Source: Deltaproteobacteria bacterium
GTDB taxonomy: Bacteria > Myxococcota_A > UBA9160 > SMWR01
NCBI GenBank assembly: GCA_019313605.1
Contig: JAFDAW010000030.1
Location: 1 to 27,423, forward strand
DNA: 27,423 nucleotides
Direction of reading: 5' to 3'
Positions within the stretch are counted from its first letter, which is position 1, and every line of letters begins with the position of its first letter. A program made the position numbers and the translations under genes. Positions 15,003 to 22,991 of this stretch are shown piece by piece. The notes under the pieces were generated by a model. It saw only the letters and a program-made list of their open reading frames with translations. It was not told the DNA's origin and made no database searches.

Positions 15003-15623
15003 TTAGCTCCTGCGACCGCGTCCTGCCAACAGCATGCCGCCCAATCCCATCGCGAGCATCGCGATGGCTCCCGGCTCCGGGACGTTGATCAGGAACGCAC
15101 TGTTGAACGTGGTGGTGCTCGTGATGACGCCACCGGCGAGGTTCAGCACGTCGTCGGTCGGGCCATTGGCGTCCGATCGAAGCTCGAACGTGCCATTGCC
15201 GAGATCAGCGCTCTTGTGGAACGTGACCGTTCCGAGCTGATGGCTCATGCCGGCTGCCGTCAGACCCGTACCCACGTAGGGCGGGAAGGAGGCGGAGTTG
15301 ACGTTCTCAACTCGGGATCCCGTATCTGCCGGCGTTCCCAGAAGCAGCGGCAGCGGGCCGCCAATCGTGGCTGCGAATGTAGTCACCGTGACGCCCGGAA
15401 GGGCTCCACTGTAGTCAACACTGACGCCTGCACCCTGTGAGCCGGCGGGGCCCGCAGTCAGGATCACCTGGAGCGTGATGCTCGAAGAATCGGCCACGGT
15501 GTCAGTTGTGTCCGTGCCGGTTCCGGCCCAGATCAGGTCGATCGTGGCACTTGCGCTGGCGATACCCGCGAACCCCACGAGAGCCACCGCGCTAGCCACT
15601 GCTGCTGCAAAGAATTTCCGCAT
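15003..15623 (-). CDS. PEP-CTERM sorting domain protein, copy 2 (beta-rich, cohesin-like)
   Basis: This is a paralogue of the protein at 13516, with 206 residues. The signal peptide MRKFFAAAVASAVALVGFAG and ASASATIDLIWAGTGT are nearly the same as in copy 1. Shared core segments are QGAGVSVDYSG, DTGSRVENVNSASF, PYVGTGLTA and DANGPTDDVLN. It ends in VPEPGAIAMLAMGLGGMLLAG followed by RGRRS, the exosortase sorting signal. Unlike copy 1 it has no cysteine pair in the middle (LPGV replaces the LCVGC stretch). AGGAGACAGG precedes the ATG. It follows the dockerin-like gene at 15707 on the same strand by about 80 bases, and a strong terminator follows it. A surface-anchored binding role is inferred. 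Confidence 0.9.
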   Translation of the reverse strand: MRKFFAAAVASAVALVGFAGIASASATIDLIWAGTGTDTTDTVADSSSITLQVILTAGPAGSQGAGVSVDYSGALPGVTVTTFAATIGGPLPLLLGTPADTGSRVENVNSASFPPYVGTGLTAAGMSHQLGTVTFHKSADLGNGTFELRSDANGPTDDVLNLAGGVITSTTTFNSAFLINVPEPGAIAMLAMGLGGMLLAGRGRRS

Positions 15624-15706
15624 TGTCCTGTCTCCTCAGTCTTCAATTACTCAGAATGCTCTAATAGAGCTCAGAGTGGTTATCTTGCAAACCCGAATCT
15701 TTTGCC

Positions 15707-16093
15707 CTACGGGCAGGCAACGGTTCCCGCCGTCGTTCCAGACGGACCGGGGACGGTGCCGAAGTTCGACGTAAAGAAACCGAAGTCACCGAAGCCTACG
15801 ACGTCGTCGACGGGCTCGGTGTGGTTATACACTTCGTTGGTGGTGCCGAAGCCGGAGCCCGTGAACGAACCGAAGTCACCAAAGCCGACCGTACCGCCCT
15901 GGTCGTAATTCGCGTCGCAGAGGTTTCCGCAGTCGTCTCCGTCAGTGTCGTCCTGGACTGGATTTGCCATCTCCGAGCAGTTGTCGATGACGTCGCCGAC
16001 TCCATCCAAGTCAAGATCGGGATTAGACCCAGCGAACGCGGGGGTTCCCCACAGCAAAAATGCGAACGTCGCCGCAAATATCGTTAGTCTCAT
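15707..16093 (-). CDS. Secreted TSP3/EF-hand (dockerin-like) protein, copy 2
   Basis: This is a paralogue of the protein at 14229, also 128 residues. A signal peptide (MRLTIFAATFAFLLWGTPAFA) is followed by a TSP3 repeat DLDLDGVGDVIDNC, the identical block DDTDGDDCGNLCDANYDQ, and two FGDFG repeats. The EF-hand loop reads NYDQGGTVGFGD. The C-terminus GPSGTTAGTVACP is conserved. The ATG at 16093 has AAGGAG upstream at good spacing. It is the first gene after the predicted sigma-54 promoter at 16354, with a leader of about 250 bases. Four conserved cysteines suggest disulfides, which fits export. Confidence 0.87.
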   Translation of the reverse strand: MRLTIFAATFAFLLWGTPAFAGSNPDLDLDGVGDVIDNCSEMANPVQDDTDGDDCGNLCDANYDQGGTVGFGDFGSFTGSGFGTTNEVYNHTEPVDDVVGFGDFGFFTSNFGTVPGPSGTTAGTVACP

Positions 16094-16353
16094 TTATTCA
16101 CTCCTTGTCGATGGCGCTGACCAGTTACCAATCAAAAGTCACAATCAAAAAGTCTTCTACCAATTACATCTCGCCAGAGAAGATTAAGCCTGAATTGCCC
16201 CTAAGTTGTCCAGTCAAAAATGACTGTCTCGCTCAAAGATTTTTCCAAGCCTACTCGAACGATGGATCTACTGATAGAAGACGCTCCCATATACTGGCGA
16301 TCTCTGGCAGGGCCAACGTGGCCCCTGCGCCTATCGCACTCGATCCTCCTTTG
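16094..16353 (-). other. Long AT-richer leader of module copy 2
   Basis: This is the predicted untranslated leader between the sigma-54-type promoter and the ATG at 16093. It is visibly richer in A and T than the surrounding genes. On either strand it can form a hairpin from GGCAGGGCCA (16306-16315) and TGGCCCCTGC (16319-16328, one mismatch or bulge), and a second from CAGTCA (16211-16216) and TGACTG (16221-16226) with loop AAAA. No conserved c-di-GMP riboswitch core (GCAAAGCC-like) was seen. No ORF is convincing. Confidence 0.45.
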
Positions 16354-16369
16354 TGCAAATGCGATGCCA
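16354..16369 (-). promoter_or_regulatory. Sigma-54 (-24/-12) promoter candidate
   Basis: The minus strand reads TGGCATCGCATTTGCA. Compared with the sigma-54 consensus TGGCAC-N5-TTGCA, it has the invariant GG and GC dinucleotides with the required 10 bases between them and one mismatch in the -24 box. The predicted start of transcription is near 16343, upstream of the dockerin-like gene. PEP-CTERM genes in other bacteria are known to be controlled by the PrsK/PrsR two-component system and sigma-54, which supports the call. Confidence 0.55.
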
Positions 16370-16456
16370 CTGGATAGTTAGTCCCTAACTGGCTGATAAT
16401 AAAGAATTTTTCATTCCAGCAAAGTAGGGCGAATGAGAATACTCTTTCCTAGATAA

Positions 16457-16470
16457 GGAAAAGCTTTTCC
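16457..16470. promoter_or_regulatory. 14-bp palindrome, possible activator site
   Basis: GGAAAAGCTTTTCC is a perfect palindrome centred about 120 bases upstream of the predicted sigma-54 start site, a typical distance for an enhancer-binding activator. It lies 4 bases beyond the stop codon of the exosortase gene, so it could instead belong to that gene's weak 3' hairpin. A second, shorter inverted repeat, AGTTAG-TCC-CTAACT, lies at 16376-16390. Confidence 0.35.
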
Positions 16471-16473
16471 GCC

Positions 16474-18039
16474 TTAGGAACCGCCTTCCGGCTGAAAACC
16501 CACGAGGTCGAGTTTTGGCTGGATCGAGCGGTAGAAATCGAGCAGAAGCGCCTCGGCGGCCGCTTGCGCGGAGGCACTCGAATTGCGCAACGGGGTGCTG
16601 ATTCGGATCGCGACACCCTCTCGGGGTCGGCTCCAGGCGCTGTTATCGAGTGCGGTCACATATCGGAAGGTTTCGTCGGCGAGCCCTTCGGAGCCCTCCG
16701 TCCAATCCAGCACCAGCTTGCGCCGACCTCCGGTCCCGTAGCGCAATGCGCTCACCCGAGCCGGGCGAGCGCCGGGCTCTAGCGAAACCTGCCGCGCCTC
16801 CTCCCTCCACCATCCGCTGCCCGGAAACGCCGATTTAGGCGAGAACGGGCTCCCATTGTGGGGGTCGCGGCTGCCCACGCCGACGAAGAGCTCTACGATC
16901 TTGCCATTGCGCTCGTAGCGGCGATCGACCCGAGCCCGAAAGCGGACGATCCCGAGAAACGACAGATCGGTCTTGAGGGCAGTGGACGTCCAGGTATCGA
17001 ATTCCTTGGGGATCTGGGAGTCTGGAAAGGGGAGTGAGCCTCGCACGGGAGCCTCCCAGCGCGGCAGCGTCGCTGACAGCACTACGAGCGCGGCCAGCGA
17101 TGTGGTGGCGACGAGCGGCCCGGCGAACCGAGATGTTCCCCCCGGGGGTATCCGTGAAGCCGGGCGCCGAGCCGCGGGTCGGCCGCGGTGGGCCAGCAGC
17201 CGCTCCAACCCCCCATCGATCCCGTAAAGGATCACGAGACCGACGAGCAGCATCCCAACCCCCTGTAGGGTGTGGATCTCGTGGATTTCCGAATGGGGAT
17301 TCAGGATCAGCGTGAGCGCTCGGAAGCCGTTTACGCCGAAGGCGACCAGGGGCGCCAGGCCGATCAGCAGTCCCGCGTGGAGTCCCCGCCGTTGAAACAG
17401 ATCCACCATCAGGAATCCGAGCATCGTGAGCGATTCGCAGGAGCGCAGGCCCGCGCAGGTCTCGATGATTGCAAAGTGCTGGTCCGGCAGCAGGATCTGA
17501 TCGCCCGCAACGGTGGCTGGCTGCCCGACCAGATGCAGCAGGAAACCCGTGTAATCCGCGGTCCAGATCTGGAAACTCCAGAGAACCTCGTTGAGCAACG
17601 CCGTCGGGATGCGCATCCCGAGAATCAGGAAGGCCGTCGGCAGCGCGAGCACGCGCAGCGCCCGTGCACCCCAAGTCAGCGCCGCGCAACCCGTCAGATT
17701 GAGCATCAGAGCAAAGATGAGCAGATTCTGGGAACCCGTGTAGATCGCCCATCCGTAAATGAGAATGCACGGCAGCAGGAGTCCGAGCCCGAGGCCCCAC
17801 GAGGCCTGGCGCGGCAGCGCGACCAGGCGATGCCAGCGGCGGTAGATGAACCAGAGTGTGACGACCAGAACGACCGACGGGCCGGACGCGGAGCTGTGGA
17901 AGAACAGCCCCTCGACATCCTGCTCGAGATCGTAACCGCCACCTGCTTCGAACAGGGTCCAGTAGGCGATCGCGGACAGAATCAGCGCAATCACTCCAAG
18001 CGCGAGGGTGCGCGGATCGGCGGCCCTGAACTGATTCAA
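16474..18039 (-). CDS. Exosortase fused to an EpsI-like C-terminal domain
   Basis: This integral membrane cysteine protease/transpeptidase is predicted to cleave PEP-CTERM signals and attach or release the proteins at the surface. Multiple hydrophobic segments fill residues 10-280. The exosortase triad is visible: Cys195 in ETCAGLRS, Arg240 in NGFRALTLI and His256 in HEIHTLQG. After another membrane segment near 315, a periplasmic EpsI-type domain follows (IPKEFDTWTS, RRYERNGKIVELFVGV, AFPGSGWW). I chose the TTG at 18039 because AAAGGGGG lies 6 bases before it and the protein then starts just before the first helix; a GTG at 18162 would add 41 basic residues and has no ribosome site. The PEP-CTERM genes downstream on the same strand are its natural substrates. 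The exosortase subtype is not determined. Confidence 0.9.
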   Translation of the reverse strand: MNQFRAADPRTLALGVIALILSAIAYWTLFEAGGGYDLEQDVEGLFFHSSASGPSVVLVVTLWFIYRRWHRLVALPRQASWGLGLGLLLPCILIYGWAIYTGSQNLLIFALMLNLTGCAALTWGARALRVLALPTAFLILGMRIPTALLNEVLWSFQIWTADYTGFLLHLVGQPATVAGDQILLPDQHFAIIETCAGLRSCESLTMLGFLMVDLFQRRGLHAGLLIGLAPLVAFGVNGFRALTLILNPHSEIHEIHTLQGVGMLLVGLVILYGIDGGLERLLAHRGRPAARRPASRIPPGGTSRFAGPLVATTSLAALVVLSATLPRWEAPVRGSLPFPDSQIPKEFDTWTSTALKTDLSFLGIVRFRARVDRRYERNGKIVELFVGVGSRDPHNGSPFSPKSAFPGSGWWREEARQVSLEPGARPARVSALRYGTGGRRKLVLDWTEGSEGLADETFRYVTALDNSAWSRPREGVAIRISTPLRNSSASAQAAAEALLLDFYRSIQPKLDLVGFQPEGGS

Positions 18040-18195
18040 CCTGAACCCCCTTTGCGCGCCGCCGAACGCCCGATTTCTGGGCTTCCCGGGTGAGTGGCGG
18101 ATTGGACCGATTGGGTGACGAACGAACTCCGGCTCTTGGGACTCGTCAGTGAGACACCGCACGCGACGCGGCAGAGCACCGGTAGACCGCGAATC

Positions 18196-19059
18196 TCACA
18201 GGTCGTCGAATCCGAAAAACAGATCGTCATAGTAGACGTCCGCGTGTAGCGCGGCCCCTTCTTCCTTGTCATCCCAGCGAACGCCGAACATCACGCGTAA
18301 TTGCCGAAAATTTGCGGGTATGTGGTCCCAGCGCTGCTCGAAGTCGGATTTGACGGGAAGATCGAAACGCACCCAGCTCCCCAATTCCGGCGGCCCCTTG
18401 CCGATGACGCGATTGCGGATGTTTCCGCCATCCTCGGTCTCCTCGGTCGGCCCCGCGAGTTGGTAGCGGAGTTGATAGTTGTCGAGTTCCGGGTGGGGCT
18501 CTGGTTCGTCCGGGTCATCCGATTGGACGATTTCGAGGGTGCGCGGGTCGCCGATCACGCCGACGATGATCTGCAGCTGAAGGGCGCCCGGATCGGGTGT
18601 GTCCTCCCATCGATCCACCCGATACCAGCCTGCGATCCGATCCGGAAAGAGCGGAGGAGAAATCTCCTGAATGGCGCTTCGTATGCTGACGGGTCGCTCG
18701 CGGTCACCGGGCTGCCAGGACGCGGCCAGATGGGCGGCTCCGCGCCCCGAGTGAGTCGGCTCGTCCACGACCTTGAAATCGACCTGCTTGCGGCCCTCGA
18801 TCTCTCCCCAGCCCGCATCGCCCGCTTCTAAGCCGGGATTGCGGAGATGATTTCCGACGAGCAACGGCGTCGGAGTGCGCGGTGGCTCTGCGGGCTTCTC
18901 GGTTGGAGCGACTGCCGCACGATCGGGTGGTTCCGGAGTCGCCGGCTCGCCGCACGCGAGCGCAATCACCGAGAGCGCGAGCCAGGCGTGGCGGGTGAGC
19001 GCAATCCGCTGGCCAGCCCACTCTGCGGGCGATCGGTGTTTTAGAATGGGTGTGACCAT
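18196..19059 (-). CDS. Possible lipoprotein with jelly-roll-like domain, function unknown
   Basis: This is a 287-residue predicted exported protein. The N-terminus has a basic start, a hydrophobic stretch (HAWLALSVIALACGEP) and a single cysteine, which resembles a lipoprotein signal, though the lipobox ALAC is not ideal. A Pro-rich linker (about residues 30-60) leads to NHLRNPGLEAGDAGWGE, the usual opening of carbohydrate-binding jelly-roll domains. The remainder is rich in beta strands and Trp/Asp and ends VYYDDLFFGFDDL. I chose the ATG at 19059 over an earlier start at 19443 because the longer version would run opposite the aat gene. It lies 156 bases upstream of the exosortase on the same strand, so it may belong to the same surface system. 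I do not recognise a specific family. Confidence 0.65.
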   Translation of the reverse strand: MVTPILKHRSPAEWAGQRIALTRHAWLALSVIALACGEPATPEPPDRAAVAPTEKPAEPPRTPTPLLVGNHLRNPGLEAGDAGWGEIEGRKQVDFKVVDEPTHSGRGAAHLAASWQPGDRERPVSIRSAIQEISPPLFPDRIAGWYRVDRWEDTPDPGALQLQIIVGVIGDPRTLEIVQSDDPDEPEPHPELDNYQLRYQLAGPTEETEDGGNIRNRVIGKGPPELGSWVRFDLPVKSDFEQRWDHIPANFRQLRVMFGVRWDDKEEGAALHADVYYDDLFFGFDDL

Positions 19060-19142
19060 TTGGTTGGGTCGAGTATAGACATCGCGACGAGTCGTATCGA
19101 CCGCCACCGGCTCTCGCATCAACCGGCTGGTCGAGGAGCATC

Positions 19143-19835
19143 GTGCCCATCTATCGACTGACAAATGAGTTGAGCTTCCCGGCGCCGGACGACGCCGAAC
19201 CGAGCGGATTGCTCGCTGTGGGCGGTGACCTCGGAACGGAGCGCCTCCTGCTCGCCTACTCGATGGGGATCTTTCCCTGGTATGAAGACGACCTGCCCAT
19301 TCTTTGGCACAGCCCCGATCCGCGCATGATCCTGCTTCCCGGTCATCTCCGCGTTTCGCGGAGCCTGCGCAAGACCCTGCGCGATCAAAGTTTCGAAATC
19401 CGCCTCGATGGTGATTTCGAAGCGGTGATTCGAGCGTGTGCACGCGCTCCGCGAGATGGGCAGGACGGAACCTGGATCACCGACGAGATGATCGATGCCT
19501 ATCTGCGACTCTTCGAACTCGGTTGCGCGCACTCTGCGGAGGCCTGGCTGGACGGCGAACTCGTCGGTGGACTCTACGGCGTGTCGCTGGGGGGCTGCTT
19601 TTTCGGCGAGTCGATGTTTGCCAGCCGTGCAGATGCCTCGAAGGTGGCGTTCGTGGCGCTCGTCGAGCAACTCGCGCGTTGGGAGTTCGATCTGATCGAC
19701 TGTCAGGTTCACACCGACCACCTCGCGCGCTTCGGTGCGACCGAGTGGCCGCGCAGCCGCTTTCTCTCGGCTCTGGAGAAATCGCTCACAAAGAAGACGC
19801 GCCGCGGTCATTGGCGGTTCGACGACGAGCGCTGA
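19143..19835 (+). CDS. aat: Leucyl/phenylalanyl-tRNA--protein transferase
   Basis: This cytosolic enzyme adds Leu or Phe from aminoacyl-tRNA to proteins with N-terminal Arg or Lys, marking them for ClpS/ClpAP degradation (N-degron pathway). Family landmarks in order are GLLAVGGDLGTERLLLAYSMGIFPWY (about residues 22-47), WHSPDPRMILLP, the acyl-transferase core GTWITDEMIDAYLRL, GLYGVSLGGCFFGESMF, and QVHTDHLARFGATEWPRSRFL. At 230 residues it is of normal length. The GTG start has AGGAG 7 bases upstream. It is divergent from the lipoprotein gene and convergent with the CoA-transferase; the latter gap is only 26 bases. Confidence 0.96.
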   Translation: MPIYRLTNELSFPAPDDAEPSGLLAVGGDLGTERLLLAYSMGIFPWYEDDLPILWHSPDPRMILLPGHLRVSRSLRKTLRDQSFEIRLDGDFEAVIRACARAPRDGQDGTWITDEMIDAYLRLFELGCAHSAEAWLDGELVGGLYGVSLGGCFFGESMFASRADASKVAFVALVEQLARWEFDLIDCQVHTDHLARFGATEWPRSRFLSALEKSLTKKTRRGHWRFDDER

Positions 19836-19861
19836 GTATTTGTGCCCGAAGCGGCACTCGA

Positions 19862-21043
19862 TCAGTGCTCCGGCGGTTTCGGTGGTGTTGCGGGTGCATC
19901 GAGTTCGGCGAGGATCCGCTGCCGATCTTCGTCGAGCGCGGGTGCGGCGGGGCGCGTTGCCGGATCTTCGTGGGCCGAGAGCTTGATCGGATTGCCGGCC
20001 ATCTGCAGACGCGCGCCCGCCTCGTCTTCAGCGGACACGATCATGTTTCGATGGGTCACCTGGGGGTCTGCGATCAGCTGCGCGATGTCGTTGAGTGGTC
20101 CGCAGGGCAGTTCCGCCAGCTGAAGAACTTCGAGCCACTCGGAAGTCGTCCGATTTGCGAGAACTCTCTCGATCAGGCCCTTGAGGGCGTCGGCGTTCTG
20201 GTTGCGCAGTTCGTTGGTCCGGAACCGTTCGTCTTCTGCCCACTCGGGTGCTCCGACGGTTTCGCAGAGCTTCGCGAAGAGGGCGTCATTGCCGGCGGCA
20301 ATCACCACGAAACCGTCTTGTGTCGCAAAGGCATCGAAGGGCGCAATCGATGGGTGGCGTGATCCGATCGGCCTGGGGATCTCGCCTGTCACCGAGTAGC
20401 GGGCGATCGCATTTTCCAGGATGGCGACCTGCGCGTCGAGCAGGCTCACGTCGACGCGCTGTCCGACCCCGCTGCGATGGCGTTCGACGAGAGCCGCCTG
20501 GATGCCGATCGCGGTAAACAGACCGCCCGTGATGTCACCGATCGAGGTTCCGACTCGGGTGGGCTTGCCGTCGGGCTGGCCGGTGATGCTCATGACACCG
20601 CCCATCGCCTGCGCGACCACATCGTAAGAGGGTCGCTCCGCATAGGGCCCGGTCTGTCCGAAACCCGACGTGCTCGCGGCGATCAAGCGCGGGAAGCGCG
20701 TGTGGAGTTCATTCCATCCGTATCCCAGGCGCTCCATCGCGCCGGGCCGAAAGTTCTCCACCAACACATCGGCTCGCTCGAGCAGCCTTTCGAAGACGCT
20801 CCGATCGTCCGCGTCCTTGAGGTCGAGTGCGATGCTTTCCTTGCCGCGGTTGAGCGACATGAAATAGGCGGAGCGGTCGCCGACGAAGGGCCCGATCGCC
20901 CTCGCGTCGTCGCCGCGCCCCGGCACTTCGACCTTGATCACCCGAGCGCCGAGGTCCGCGAGCACCATCGTGCAATACGGCCCGGCGAGCACTCGGGTGA
21001 GATCGATGACGAGCACACCCGAGAGCGGTCCGGCAAGGGTCAC
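19862..21043 (-). CDS. CaiB/BaiF family (class III) CoA-transferase
   Basis: This is a 393-residue family III CoA-transferase moving CoA between carboxylic acids through an aspartyl-CoA thioester. The N-terminus GVLVIDLTRVLAGPYCTMVLADLGARVIKVE is a family hallmark, followed by NRGKESIALDLK and VLVENFRPGAMERLGYG. The catalytic Asp is in TSIGDITGGLFTAIG (about residue 168). The C-terminus matches family members of the racemase/formyl-CoA-transferase group. The substrate pair is not predictable. The GTG start at 21043 lies 22 bases after the PEP carboxykinase stop on the same strand, so the two may be co-transcribed. Confidence 0.92.
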   Translation of the reverse strand: MTLAGPLSGVLVIDLTRVLAGPYCTMVLADLGARVIKVEVPGRGDDARAIGPFVGDRSAYFMSLNRGKESIALDLKDADDRSVFERLLERADVLVENFRPGAMERLGYGWNELHTRFPRLIAASTSGFGQTGPYAERPSYDVVAQAMGGVMSITGQPDGKPTRVGTSIGDITGGLFTAIGIQAALVERHRSGVGQRVDVSLLDAQVAILENAIARYSVTGEIPRPIGSRHPSIAPFDAFATQDGFVVIAAGNDALFAKLCETVGAPEWAEDERFRTNELRNQNADALKGLIERVLANRTTSEWLEVLQLAELPCGPLNDIAQLIADPQVTHRNMIVSAEDEAGARLQMAGNPIKLSAHEDPATRPAAPALDEDRQRILAELDAPATPPKPPEH

Positions 21044-21065
21044 GAGCTTTGCGATCGCCCTTCCG

Positions 21066-22859
21066 TCAGCTCTTTGCCGCTTCGAGTCGTTCCTTCATCG
21101 TGCGGAGTTCATCGCGGAACTCCTTGGGAAGGTGATCGCCGAATTGCTTGTAGTACTCCTCGATCAGCGGGAGTTCCGCGAGCCAGCCGTCGATATCCAC
21201 CCGCAGCAGCTCCTTGACGTCGTCGCGTGAAATCTCGTCGAGTCCGTCCATGTCGAGAGCGTTCTCGGCCGGGAGATTCCCGATCGGCGTCTCGATCGAT
21301 TTTGCGGTGCCCTCACAGCGCTCGAATACCCATTTGAGCACGCGGCCGTTCTCGCCGAAGCCCGGCCAGAGGAAATCGCCGCCCGGGCTCTTTCGGAACC
21401 AGTTGGTGTAGTAGATCTTCGGGAGCTTCGCGCCCGCGCGCTTTCCGATTTCGAGCCAGTGCCCCCAGTAGTCGCCCATGTTGTATCCACAGAAGGGCAG
21501 CATGGCCATCGGATCCCGGCGCAGATCGCCGACCGACCCGGTCGCAGCAGCGGTCTTCTCGCTGCTGATGATGGAGCCCAGGAAGGTGCCGTGTTGCCAA
21601 TCGCGCGCTTCGTTGACGAGCGGCACGACGGTCGCGCGGCGTCCTCCGAAGAGGATTGCGCTGATCGGTACACCCTTCGGGTCTTCCCACTCCGGGGCGA
21701 TTACGGGACATTGGCTCGCGACCGCCGTGAAGCGCGCGTTCGGGTGCGCGGACGGCGTTCCGCTCTGCGGCGTCCAGTCGTTGCCGTGCCAGTCCGTCAG
21801 TTTCGCGGGCGGCTCGTCGGTCATCTCCTCCCACCAGATGTCGCCGTCGGGAGTGAGCGCGCAGTTGGTGAAGATCGCGTTCTCCTTGAAGCTCAGCATC
21901 GCGTTCGGGTTCGACTTCATGCTCGTGCCCGGTGCGACTCCGAAGAAGCCCGCCTCGGGATTGATCGCGTAGAGCTGACCGTCATCGCCGAATTTCATCC
22001 ACGCGATGTCATCGCCGATCGTCTCGACCTTCCAGCCGGCGACCGTCGGGTTCAACATCGCGAGATTGGTCTTGCCACACGCGCTCGGGAACGCAGCGGC
22101 GATGAAGCGGACCGCTCCCTCGGGTGAGGTGAGCTTGAGGATGAGCATGTGCTCGGCCAACCAGCCCTCGTCACGCGCCATTACAGAAGCGATGCGCAGC
22201 GCGAAGCACTTCTTGCCGAGCAGTGCGTTGCCCCCGTAACCGGATCCGTAGGACCAGATCTCCCGCGTCTCGGGAAAATGGACGATGTACTTGGTTTCGG
22301 CGTTGCAGGGCCAGGGCACGTCCTTCGCACCCTCGGCGAGCGGAGCTCCGACCGAGTGGAGACAGGGCACGAACTCACCGTTGCCGAGTGTGTCGAGAAC
22401 CTTCTGCCCCATGCGCGTCATGATCCGCATATTGGCCACCACGTAGGGGGAGTCGGTGATCTGAATACCGATGTGTGCGATCGGTGAGCCGATCGGTCCC
22501 ATACTGAAGGGGATTATGTACATCGTGCGGCCCTTCATCGCGCCGTCGAACAAACCCCGCAGCTTCGTCTTCATCTTGGCCGGATCGAACCAGTTGTTGG
22601 TCGGGCCGGCATCTTGCTCGCGCTCGGAGCAGATGTAGGTGCTGTCTTCGACGCGCGCGACGTCCGCGGGGTCCGACCAGATCAGATAGCTGTTGGGACG
22701 CTTGCTCTCGTTGAGCTTGCGGGCCGTGCCGCCGTCGATCATCTGCTGAATCATGTCGGCGTTTTCGGCATCAGAGCCATCGCACCAGTGGACGGCGTCC
22801 GGTTTGCACAATTCTTCAATTTCCTGGACCCACGCGTTGAGTTTTTCGTTCTTGCTCAT
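21066..22859 (-). CDS. pckG: Phosphoenolpyruvate carboxykinase (GTP)
   Basis: This cytosolic enzyme interconverts oxaloacetate plus GTP with phosphoenolpyruvate, CO2 and GDP, the first step of gluconeogenesis, or runs in the carboxylating direction. The 597-residue length matches the GTP class rather than the ATP class. Motifs are the kinase P-loop FPSACGKTNLAML, the metal/substrate segment ETIGDDIAWMKF, AINPEAGFFGVAPGTS, the mobile-loop region SAILFGGRRATVVPLV, and NWFRKSPGGDFLWPGFGENGRVLKW near the C-terminus. GAGGAA lies about 8 bases before the ATG. CoA-transferase and pckG probably form a short operon. There are no oddities. Confidence 0.97.
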   Translation of the reverse strand: MSKNEKLNAWVQEIEELCKPDAVHWCDGSDAENADMIQQMIDGGTARKLNESKRPNSYLIWSDPADVARVEDSTYICSEREQDAGPTNNWFDPAKMKTKLRGLFDGAMKGRTMYIIPFSMGPIGSPIAHIGIQITDSPYVVANMRIMTRMGQKVLDTLGNGEFVPCLHSVGAPLAEGAKDVPWPCNAETKYIVHFPETREIWSYGSGYGGNALLGKKCFALRIASVMARDEGWLAEHMLILKLTSPEGAVRFIAAAFPSACGKTNLAMLNPTVAGWKVETIGDDIAWMKFGDDGQLYAINPEAGFFGVAPGTSMKSNPNAMLSFKENAIFTNCALTPDGDIWWEEMTDEPPAKLTDWHGNDWTPQSGTPSAHPNARFTAVASQCPVIAPEWEDPKGVPISAILFGGRRATVVPLVNEARDWQHGTFLGSIISSEKTAAATGSVGDLRRDPMAMLPFCGYNMGDYWGHWLEIGKRAGAKLPKIYYTNWFRKSPGGDFLWPGFGENGRVLKWVFERCEGTAKSIETPIGNLPAENALDMDGLDEISRDDVKELLRVDIDGWLAELPLIEEYYKQFGDHLPKEFRDELRTMKERLEAAKS

Positions 22860-22991
22860 GGAAGGGATTCCTCGATTTTCTTGATTTGTGCGGCATCAAA
22901 CCAGCTGCCGGAGAGGGGCGAATTCTAGCCTTTTCGAAGATCCGCGTCGCCGTTCCCGTCGGAATTTGTCGGCACACGGTCGAAAATTGAT

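Larger units (their letters stand above)
13516..16093 (-). repeat. Tandem duplication of a two-gene module
   Basis: Unit A is 15707-16093 plus 15003-15623; unit B is 14229-14615 plus 13516-14151. In both, a TSP3/EF-hand gene precedes a PEP-CTERM gene with a 77-83-base gap, and a hairpin terminator with an ACGCCCCG core follows. Proteins are clearly paralogous throughout, so the duplication is of the pair as a unit. Confidence 0.88.

Noticed and set aside
17272..18093. 273-codon plus-strand frame
   Set aside because: Shadow of the exosortase gene; Gln/Arg-rich low-complexity translation.
20477..21217. 246-codon plus-strand frame
   Set aside because: Opposite the CoA-transferase, which has clear family motifs.
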